Below, one piece after another: positions 1 through 5,167 of a stretch of DNA of 5,782 nucleotides (positions are counted from its first letter, which is position 1; every line of letters begins with the position of its first letter). The notes under the pieces were generated by a model that was given only the letters and a program-made list of their open reading frames with translations, had not been told where the DNA came from and did not search any database. This stretch comes from Candidatus Acidiferrales bacterium (lineage in GTDB: Bacteria > Acidobacteriota > Terriglobia > Acidiferrales > UBA7541), in the NCBI GenBank assembly GCA_955651735.1, contig CATPAM010000323.1, positions 1 to 5,782 of the forward strand, read 5' to 3'. The position numbers and the translations under genes are program-made.

Positions 1-556
1 ATAGCGCCGCGCAGAATCCGGCCAGCATCAGCGCCAACGCCGAACCTCGGCGCACCCGCTTGCGGAAAAACGCCACGGCGAATCCCGACAGGGTCACCAG
101 CGCCAGCACCTCCAACAATGTGATCATCGATTGCCATCCTTTCCAGAAGGCGCCTTGAAAAATGAGCAAACTCAAAAGGTTCGACCCGCCAAACCCTGCC
201 TGCTCCAACTGCTGCTGCCAGGGCTCAATGTAACCGCTATACAACGCGTACACGCCGGTTGCGGCCAGCCCAAACGCTACCGTCCAAATCCATTGCATGG
301 ACCTCCGCGCCCGCTCTTGAAACTGCGCCAGCCGGGCGGGCAGCGCCTCCTCTTCTTCCAGCATCGCGCGCGTCAACAAACGCGATTCACGCTCCAGGGC
401 GCGCAGCAACGTGCGGCATGCCGCGCAGTCCTGGGTATGCGCGGAAACCTCCTGCGCACGTGCGCGGTCCAGTTGCCGCTCGATATACATCATGCAGGTC
501 ATTTCGTCGAGGTGCTGCATGGCTGCATCACCCGATAAATTATCGGCTTCCTTCAC
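1..556 (-). CDS. Zinc-finger transmembrane anti-sigma factor (partial, C-terminus beyond left edge)
   Basis: The frame is open from a GTG start at 556 to the window edge, giving 185 codons with no stop, so the C-terminus is missing. Residues 21-47 hold a zf-HC2/ZAS-type zinc site: Cys21, then His40-x3-Cys44-x2-Cys47. An acidic, helical stretch follows (EEEE at 67-70). Hydrophobic segments at about 89-110 and 144-164 look like membrane helices, and a third begins at about 171. Known for the family: such proteins bind a cognate ECF sigma factor through the cytoplasmic zinc domain and release it on a signal. The start overlaps the sigma-factor stop as GTGA and has an excellent ribosome site (GGAGG, 6 bases upstream), so I prefer GTG 556 over the in-frame ATG at 520. 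The adjacent sigma gene strongly supports the role. The signal sensed is unknown. Confidence 0.85.
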   Translation of the reverse strand, partial: MKEADNLSGDAAMQHLDEMTCMMYIERQLDRARAQEVSAHTQDCAACRTLLRALERESRLLTRAMLEEEEALPARLAQFQERARRSMQWIWTVAFGLAATGVYALYSGYIEPWQQQLEQAGFGGSNLLSLLIFQGAFWKGWQSMITLLEVLALVTLSGFAVAFFRKRVRRGSALALMLAGFCAAL

Positions 557-1167
557 GAGGTCCCTCCCGCGGCCAGCGCGCCGCCTTGGCCCAGCGCCTG
601 CCGCAGTTCATGCCGCGCGCGAAGCAAGACCACGCCCACAAAGGCGCGCCGCACTCCCAGCGCATCGGCAATTTCGTCGTAACTCATGTCGGAGTAGTAG
701 CGCATCACTAGCGCCATGCGTGCCCGCGGCCCCAGTTTCCCGAGCGCCCGCCGCACCTCTTCGCTGGTTCTCTGTTCAATCAGTCTGTCCAATTGATTCG
801 GATCCGGGTGCTCCAGCGGCAGGTTCTCCAAATCGTCGGTTTCCTTGTCCTGGCGCGTCTTGCGGCGCCGCAGCACGTCCCAGCAATGGTTGGCTGCGAC
901 TTTGTAAAGCCATGCCGTGAACGAACGGCTCTGGTCGTATTGCAGCAGCTTGTTGTCGCGCATCAACTTCGCAAATATATCCATGGTGGCGTCTTCGGCG
1001 TCTTCCCGGGTCGGCAGGGCTCGCCGGCAGAAACGGAAAATCGCGGATGCATATTCCCGGTAAAGCACCCCCCAGGCATCGGCATCCCCTGTCCGTGCCC
1101 GAGCAATCGCCTCTGTAGGCTCGGTCTTTCCCGGCGCGCTCATCCGCTCTGGTCTCGGCGCATCCAT
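553..1167 (-). CDS. ECF-type RNA polymerase sigma factor (sigma-70 family)
   Basis: This 204-aa protein directs RNA polymerase to a dedicated promoter set. Sigma region 2 spans about residues 32-102, with the acidic EDAEDATMDIF segment (55-65) for core binding and the FTAWLYKVAANHCWDVLRRR stretch (83-102) for -10 recognition. A charged linker follows. Region 4 (about 135-190) has an HTH around SYDEIADALGV (162-172). Region 1 and the large region-3 domain of housekeeping sigma factors are absent, as expected for the ECF class. ATG 1167 is the furthest possible start, since TAG stands two codons upstream. Met9 is an alternative; neither start has a clear ribosome site. The stop overlaps the anti-sigma start. 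The region-4 recognition helix reads RRAFVGVVLLRAR instead of the common TVKSRLxRAR pattern. The class is secure; the ECF subgroup and target genes are unknown. Confidence 0.93.
   Translation of the reverse strand: MDAPRPERMSAPGKTEPTEAIARARTGDADAWGVLYREYASAIFRFCRRALPTREDAEDATMDIFAKLMRDNKLLQYDQSRSFTAWLYKVAANHCWDVLRRRKTRQDKETDDLENLPLEHPDPNQLDRLIEQRTSEEVRRALGKLGPRARMALVMRYYSDMSYDEIADALGVRRAFVGVVLLRARHELRQALGQGGALAAGGTS
561..568 (-). promoter_or_regulatory. Strong ribosome binding site of the anti-sigma gene
   Basis: On the minus strand the sequence reads GGGAGGGA, with the GGAGG core at 567-563 and a 6-base spacer before GTG at 556. It lies inside the last codons of the sigma gene. It decides the GTG start and suggests that anti-sigma translation is coupled to, or boosted relative to, sigma translation. 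It is the only textbook Shine-Dalgarno sequence I see in the window. Confidence 0.75.
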
Positions 1168-1429
1168 AGACTAGTACGCAGCAAACACCGCAAAAATTAC
1201 ACATTGCAATGCCGCCGGCTGACCTAAAGCTACCCCCAGCACTGGAGCGCGTAGGGGTGTCCTACCCGCTGCCGACACCACGCCACCCGCGGCGTACTGG
1301 TCCAGCACTCTACCAGAAAAGCAGCGAACGCTGATGTTAAGGGCCTTTGCCCGCCTGCAGGGCACCAGAAGGGCTCTAGCTTGAGATCAAGAAAATTCAG
1401 GTGAGTAAGAAGGGCAGGACTATTCGGGG
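1168..1429. other. Intergenic region between the sigma gene and the 143-aa gene
   Basis: No convincing gene is seen here. It holds a 5-bp hairpin with a 5-base loop (GTAGG/CCTAC, 1251-1265) in what would be the sigma mRNA leader or promoter region. It also holds a near-palindrome CTTGAGATCAAG at 1380-1391, 39-50 bases past the stop of the upstream minus-strand gene. Neither has the T-tract of an intrinsic terminator. I could not identify a good sigma-70 or ECF-type promoter for the sigma gene. Confidence 0.4.
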
Positions 1430-1861
1430 TTAATTCGTTTGAGTGGCTAGGCGGCGATCAAGGTTCATGGCTAGGTTTTGGTCTAGAACGACGGCGACGT
1501 AGCGGGCGCAGGTCTGCATCTCGCGGGAGGCCCAAGTGGCGATGCTCGGTACCTTAGCTCGGCTGATCTGCTCAAGCTTCGCTATCGCACGATAGTAGAG
1601 GGAAACTTCGTTGAGCCAGGGGCTGCTCTTTTTCAAGTCGGGCGATAGTTGGTCGCACAGATTCATCAGGCGGCCAAAGTCCCCGGCGCCAACGGCTGTG
1701 GCGTCGATTCCAGCAGCCAATTGCAGGGAGTCAGACACCTGCTGGCTCGCGGAGCTGATCCAAATGGCTCGCCATTGCGATACGGCGAACCGCATCAGCG
1801 CGAAGCCTGAAAACAACAGGATGCAGAGTGAGAGCATTTTGGCTTTTCTCGACTCAGTCAT
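1430..1861 (-). CDS. Hypothetical membrane-anchored protein
   Basis: I do not recognise a named family for this 143-aa protein. After a basic N-terminus (MTESRKAK), residues 9-27 form one hydrophobic segment, either a membrane anchor or an uncleaved signal, which would place the rest outside the membrane. The remainder looks like a small helical domain with two cysteines (69 and 118). Notable pieces are FGRLMNLCDQLSPDL (62-76), VSLYYRAIAKL (86-96), WASREMQTCARYVAVVLDQ (110-128) and a C-terminal NLDRRLA (133-139). This pattern of spaced aromatic, Trp and Cys residues resembles small conserved unknowns in soil bacteria, but that is memory and not a search result. The start has a weak ribosome site; Met9 is possible but would cut off the basic N-terminus. 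A promoter-like element ends 7 bases upstream, which would make the mRNA nearly leaderless. It is probably real, since the domain-like composition is unlike a shadow frame. Confidence 0.6.
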   Translation of the reverse strand: MTESRKAKMLSLCILLFSGFALMRFAVSQWRAIWISSASQQVSDSLQLAAGIDATAVGAGDFGRLMNLCDQLSPDLKKSSPWLNEVSLYYRAIAKLEQISRAKVPSIATWASREMQTCARYVAVVLDQNLAMNLDRRLATQTN

Positions 1862-1867
1862 CTTGCA

Positions 1868-1896
1868 GTCTTAGGGTGTTCGCGCCAATGGTCCAA
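1868..1896 (-). promoter_or_regulatory. Possible promoter of the 143-aa gene (leaderless spacing)
   Basis: On the minus strand TTGGAC (1896-1891) and TAAGAC (1873-1868) are 17 bases apart. The -10 is a poor match (3 of 6). The predicted start of transcription falls on or next to the ATG at 1861. The same TTGGAC word recurs 13 bases upstream (1909-1904). Confidence 0.25.
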
Positions 1897-2047
1897 GTGT
1901 ACCGTCCAACCGGGACCTTGGTACAGCTGCCCGGAATTCTAAGCTATTGCAAATAAGGCTGTTATTAGTTCTGAGCCGCGCAGTTGGCCCCCGGGCTGGC
2001 TCGGTAGTGGGACAGTAACGATCGTGCAATGTCAAACGGAATCCGCC

Positions 2048-2076
2048 TTGACCCCCACACATTCCAGCCCTAAGGT
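2048..2076 (+). promoter_or_regulatory. Likely promoter of the diguanylate cyclase gene
   Basis: TTGACC (2048-2053, 5 of 6 to the -35 consensus) is followed after exactly 17 bases by TAAGGT (2071-2076, 3 of 6 to the -10 consensus). The predicted transcript would start near 2083 and have a leader of about 27 bases. No Shine-Dalgarno sequence is visible in that leader. Spacing and -35 are good; the weak -10 keeps confidence modest. Confidence 0.4.
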
Positions 2077-2109
2077 ACACAGATTGCGTGTAGTCACTCC
2101 GCGCTCTCC

Positions 2110-2952
2110 ATGAACGACACAACTCAGCTCCGCCCGCTGCCTTCTTCCACGGAGCCGGGCGCTAAGGAACTAGCGGAGGAGCGCCGGCGCATTGACAGAC
2201 GCGACTGGTGGGTGCGCGGCTATTCCATATTCGTCATTCTTCTTCTTACTTTTGCCGTAATCTCTCTCACTCTCCCGGCAGTTTTGACCGGTGCGGAAAC
2301 ATTCTTCAAGATCAAACTGACCGAAGCGGTGTTTGGCCTGATCACGCTGATCGTACTTTTTAATATCTATACGATCTATCAGGAAATACTCATCAAACGT
2401 CTGCGCGGGCAGCTCCTCGAAAAGCAGGATCATTCCTATATTCTTCGCAACCTGGCGATGATCGATCCCCTGACCGGCCTCTACAACCGCCGTTTTGCGG
2501 AGCAGCGCCTCGCTGCAGAGGTCGCTCGCTCCGAGCGTCGCGGCCATCCGCTCACCGTGCTTACGCTGGACCTGAACAACTTCAAGGAGATCAATGACAC
2601 GTACGGCCATCCCGCCGGCGATCTAGTGCTCCAGGAATTTGCTTCGCGCTTGAACAAAGTCATCCGCGGATCAGACTTGGCGGTCCGTTGGGGGGGCGAC
2701 GAGTTTCTTGTGGTCCTTCCCGAGTGCACGCTGGAGCAGCTCAAGCTTGTTCTGGAACGGCTCAGGTCCTTCGAGCTCGATTGGCAAGGTCAGAAAATCC
2801 CAGTCACCTTCTCCGCCGGCTGGAAGGATTACGAAATGGGAGACCGGCCGGAAGAAATGCTCGCTCAAGCTGACCAAGCTTTGTACACAAGCAAACGGGC
2901 CAGCAAGAAGCCCCTGCGCGCCCCAAAACCAGCGGTCTCAGTGAAAGCGTAG
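2110..2952 (+). CDS. Membrane-bound diguanylate cyclase (GGDEF domain)
   Basis: This 280-aa protein would make cyclic di-GMP from two GTP molecules on the cytoplasmic side of the membrane. A charged N-terminal tail is followed by two hydrophobic helices (about 37-59 and 70-90). A short helical linker (91-115) follows, then a GGDEF domain (about 116-265). The domain has MIDPLTGLYNRR (117-128), the metal/GTP segment DLNNFKEINDTYGH (154-167), an intact GGDEF at 195-199 and a C-terminal ADQALYTSKR (254-263). An RxxD inhibitory site (R186-D189) lies exactly five residues before GGDEF, so allosteric product inhibition is expected. All key residues are present, so it should be catalytically active. 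No PAS, GAF or EAL domain is seen; the short N-terminal membrane part is the only candidate sensor. It has its own likely promoter and starts the plus-strand block; der follows after 100 bases. Confidence 0.93.
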   Translation: MNDTTQLRPLPSSTEPGAKELAEERRRIDRRDWWVRGYSIFVILLLTFAVISLTLPAVLTGAETFFKIKLTEAVFGLITLIVLFNIYTIYQEILIKRLRGQLLEKQDHSYILRNLAMIDPLTGLYNRRFAEQRLAAEVARSERRGHPLTVLTLDLNNFKEINDTYGHPAGDLVLQEFASRLNKVIRGSDLAVRWGGDEFLVVLPECTLEQLKLVLERLRSFELDWQGQKIPVTFSAGWKDYEMGDRPEEMLAQADQALYTSKRASKKPLRAPKPAVSVKA

Positions 2953-3052
2953 TTCCCGCCTTCGTAGCTGTTTCCGACTTCTCTTCCAATGCGTTACAGT
3001 GGAATGTCACATTGCTGCCGGAATTTCGCTTTGCCTCCCGCGGCTCGCATCC

Positions 3053-4519
3053 ATGACCAACAACTTGCCATCTCTAGTAATCGTGGGCCGCCCCAACGTC
3101 GGCAAGTCTACGCTTTTCAACCGTCTGACCGGCACCCGTCGCTCCATCGTGACCAACGAACCAGGCATCACTCGCGATCGCATCTACGGCAAAGCGGAAT
3201 GGCGCGGCCGCTCGTTTGAGATTGTCGACACCGGTGGAATCGTTCCCGACGACAAGGCACTCATCCCTCAAGAGATTCTGCGGCAAGCCCATGTGGCTAT
3301 TGACAAAGCTGCGCTGCTTTTACTTGTTGTCGACAGCCAGGCCGGGATCATGCCGCTTGACGAAGAGTTGGCTCGCCTTCTGCGCAGCACTGGCAAACCT
3401 TTTTTTGTCGCGGTAAACAAGGTCGATTCGCCCGTGCAAGAATCTAACGCGGCCACTTTTTACCCTCTTGGTGTACCCGTGTTCCCGATCACCGCCGAGC
3501 ACGGCACCGGCGTGGACGATCTCCTCGATGCCGCCATAGCGCAGGTCTCGGGCGCTTCTGGACTGGTGCCGGAAGATGCTCCGCCAGCGACCGCAGTTGA
3601 AGAGCGCGGCCCTGTGGAGATCGCCATTATTGGGCGCCCCAACGTCGGCAAATCCACTCTGCTCAATCGCATGGTCGGCGAAGAACGCGCCATCGTCTCT
3701 CCCGTGCCGGGGACGACCATGGACACTGTGGACACCGAAATCATTCGCGACGGCCGCACTTATCGCTTCGTGGACACGGCCGGCATTCGCCGCAAGGGCA
3801 AAACCAACCTGGTCGCGGAAAAACTCAGCGTGCTGATGGCGCGTCGCGGGCTCGAGCGTGCCGACGTCGCACTCCTCGTGGTCGATAGCGAGCAGGGCGT
3901 CACACAGGGCGACGCGCAAATCGCCAGCTACGCCGAAGAGTCCGGCCGCTCCGTCATTATCGTCATGAACAAATGGGACTTGGCCGCCGAGGCTGCGCGC
4001 CAATCTGCCGCGCGCGACGCAGACACCACCAAGGGCAGGGCGAAGCGCGGCCTACACGAAAAACACAAATTCAATGACCTTGATAAGAGCAAGCTGCTTT
4101 TCGATTACGAAAAAATGGTCCGCGGAAAGCTGAAGTTCCTCAGCTATGCGCCCATCGTCTTTATGTCTGCCAAAACCGGCGAGCGCGCGCAAAAGCTATT
4201 TCCGCTGATCGACCAGGTGGCCAGCGCTCGCAAAAACCGCATTTCCACTCCGGAGCTCAATCGCTGGCTAAAAGAAGACGTCGACCTGCAGCGCGGCAGC
4301 ACGCCCAAAGCGCGCCCCGTGCGTATCTACTACATTACACAAGCAAAAGCGTCACCGCCCACATTTCTTCTCTTCACCAACCAGAAGACGCCCCTGCACT
4401 TCAGCTTCGAGCGCTTCCTGGAGAACCAACTGCGCAAAAAATTCGATTTCACCGGCTCGCCCGTTCGCTTCGTCCAGCGCCTTCGCAAGCGCGGCGAGCG
4501 AAACAGACATGAAGATTGA
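3053..4519 (+). CDS. der: Ribosome biogenesis GTPase Der (EngA)
   Basis: Der is an essential GTPase that acts late in 50S ribosomal subunit assembly and has two tandem G domains plus a KH-like C-terminal domain. With the start at ATG 3053 it is 488 aa. Domain 1 has the P-loop GRPNVGKS (12-19), DTGG (59-62), NKVD (122-125) and ITAEHG (146-151). Domain 2 has a second GRPNVGKS (194-201), PGTTMD (219-224), DTAG (241-244), NKWD (306-309) and SAK (372-374). The KH-like region is about 395-480. The frame stays open upstream to a GTG at 2999, but ATG 3053 puts the first P-loop at the usual distance from the N-terminus. A weak -10-like TACAGT at 2995-3000 also overlaps that GTG. No good ribosome site is seen at either start. 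Domain 2 carries roughly 30 extra charged residues between NKWD and the SAK motif compared with E. coli Der. Confidence 0.97.
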   Translation: MTNNLPSLVIVGRPNVGKSTLFNRLTGTRRSIVTNEPGITRDRIYGKAEWRGRSFEIVDTGGIVPDDKALIPQEILRQAHVAIDKAALLLLVVDSQAGIMPLDEELARLLRSTGKPFFVAVNKVDSPVQESNAATFYPLGVPVFPITAEHGTGVDDLLDAAIAQVSGASGLVPEDAPPATAVEERGPVEIAIIGRPNVGKSTLLNRMVGEERAIVSPVPGTTMDTVDTEIIRDGRTYRFVDTAGIRRKGKTNLVAEKLSVLMARRGLERADVALLVVDSEQGVTQGDAQIASYAEESGRSVIIVMNKWDLAAEAARQSAARDADTTKGRAKRGLHEKHKFNDLDKSKLLFDYEKMVRGKLKFLSYAPIVFMSAKTGERAQKLFPLIDQVASARKNRISTPELNRWLKEDVDLQRGSTPKARPVRIYYITQAKASPPTFLLFTNQKTPLHFSFERFLENQLRKKFDFTGSPVRFVQRLRKRGERNRHED

Positions 4520-4564
4520 AGTCCTGCCCTCCGCGAACACCCTCTACTGCGATGCCCCGCAAAC

Positions 4565-4573
4565 TGCTAGGAT
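4565..4573 (+). promoter_or_regulatory. Possible extended -10 promoter of the merR-like gene
   Basis: TGCTAGGAT fits the extended -10 form TGnTAnnnT. The hexamer TAGGAT matches 4 of 6 consensus positions and no good -35 is seen, as is common for extended -10 promoters. The predicted transcript would start near 4580, about 18 bases before the ATG at 4598. Read-through from der is the alternative. Confidence 0.35.
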
Positions 4574-4597
4574 TGTGGCCAGCAGGCCGGATCACGC

Positions 4598-4990
4598 ATG
4601 GCGCACAACGGCACCGCAACGCAAACCGCCACCGAGCAGCGGCTCTATCGCATTGGCGAAGTCAGCCGCCTCACCGAACTGAAACCTTTCGTGCTGCGCT
4701 ATTGGGAAAGCGAATTCCCTATGCTCGAACCGGTAAAGAGCCCCACCGGCCACCGCATGTATCGCCAGGAAGACGTCGACCTGGTCTTCAAAATCAAGCG
4801 CTTGCTCTACGACGAGGGATTTACCATCGCCGGCGCGCGCCGCCATCTCCGCGAAAATGGCACGGCTAGCTGCGAGACCATTTCTTCGGGGCCGCACAAT
4901 GAAAACGCCGCTGAACTTTTGAGTCGCAAAATGCTGCTCGATTTGCGCGACACGCTGCGCGCTTTCTTGACGCTTCTCGAACGCCGGTGA
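4598..4990 (+). CDS. MerR-family transcriptional regulator
   Basis: This 130-aa DNA-binding protein has the MerR winged-helix fold at its N-terminus. The helix-turn-helix is about residues 17-37 (YRIGEVSRLTELKP, then LRYWE), the wing is PTGHRMYRQEDV (49-60), and the helices IKRLLYDEGFTIAGARRHL (66-84) follow. Residues 100-130 form a predicted helix, probably the dimerising coiled coil. There is no separate ligand domain and only one cysteine (Cys92), so metal sensing of the MerR/CueR type is unlikely. The KPFVLRYWE and SPTGHRMY wording is typical of a small MerR group that, from memory, often sits beside ihfA, tRNA-Pro or surE in other bacteria. Here it lies 78 bases after der and 22 bases before tRNA-Pro. 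Its targets are unknown. The ATG at 4598 gives the expected N-terminal length, though the ribosome site is weak. Confidence 0.9.
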   Translation: MAHNGTATQTATEQRLYRIGEVSRLTELKPFVLRYWESEFPMLEPVKSPTGHRMYRQEDVDLVFKIKRLLYDEGFTIAGARRHLRENGTASCETISSGPHNENAAELLSRKMLLDLRDTLRAFLTLLERR

Positions 4991-4996
4991 TACGCT
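4967..4996 (+). promoter_or_regulatory. Likely promoter of tRNA-Pro, inside the 3' end of the merR gene
   Basis: TTGACG (4967-4972, 5 of 6 to the -35 consensus) is followed after 18 bases by TACGCT (4991-4996), preceded by TGA at 4988-4990 to give an extended -10. Transcription would start near 5003, about 10 bases before the mature tRNA 5' end. The TGA is also the stop codon of the MerR-family gene. Confidence 0.5.
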
Positions 4997-5012
4997 CGTA
5001 GTCTGCCGCGGT

Positions 5013-5089
5013 CGGGACGTAGCGCAGCCTGGTAGCGCGCACGCTTGGGGTGCGTGAGGTCGCTGGTTCAAATCCAGTCGTCCCGACCA
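5013..5089 (+). tRNA. tRNA-Pro (anticodon GGG)
   Basis: A full cloverleaf of 77 bases is visible. The acceptor stem CGGGACG (5013-5019) pairs with CGTCCCG (5079-5085). The D stem is GCGC (5022-5025) with GCGC (5035-5038). The anticodon stem CACGC (5040-5044) pairs with GCGTG (5052-5056) around the loop TTGGGGT, giving anticodon GGG at 5047-5049. The variable loop is AGGTC. The T stem 5062-5066/5074-5078 has one G-T wobble, and its loop is TTCAAAT. A73 and the CCA end (5087-5089) are encoded. The tRNA reads CCC and probably CCU codons. The C1-G72 pair together with A73 and a GG-containing anticodon fits proline identity. Confidence 0.97.
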
Positions 5090-5167
5090 CTTCTTCCTTC
5101 CCTCGCGACGCTGGACGCAATTTTCGATGGAGCACGCGCGCTCGATCTTTGAGACTACATTTTGCCA

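Noticed and set aside
131..920. Plus-strand frames of 135-169 codons opposite the sigma and anti-sigma genes
   Set aside because: They are shadows with Arg/Pro/Ala-rich, domain-free translations. The minus strand carries recognisable sigma and zinc-finger domains.
1871..2122. 83-codon minus-strand frame in the divergent region
   Set aside because: Its composition is Arg/Pro-rich with no domain, and it overlaps the start of the diguanylate cyclase and its likely promoter.
2999..3052. N-terminal extension of Der from a GTG start
   Set aside because: The extra 18 residues are not family-like, the GTG has no ribosome site, and a possible -10 overlaps it. ATG 3053 gives the usual distance to the P-loop.
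3320..4003. 227-codon minus-strand frame opposite der
   Set aside because: It is a shadow of the der gene with no recognisable domain; der is unambiguous on the plus strand.
4509..4682. Short plus-strand frame starting MKIEVLPSANTLYCD, overlapping the der stop
   Set aside because: It runs into the MerR-family gene in another frame, lacks a ribosome site and becomes low-complexity after about 30 residues. Only the first part is not shared with a real gene.
5013..5089. tRNA-Pro as an integration site for a mobile element
   Set aside because: No integrase gene is nearby and no second copy of the tRNA 3' end is seen in the window. The flanking genes are ordinary core genes.
5126..5150. Imperfect hairpin after tRNA-Pro (GAGC/GCTC with flanking GAT/ATC) as a terminator
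   Set aside because: The stem is short with a G-G mismatch and only three T residues follow, so a terminator call is not supported.
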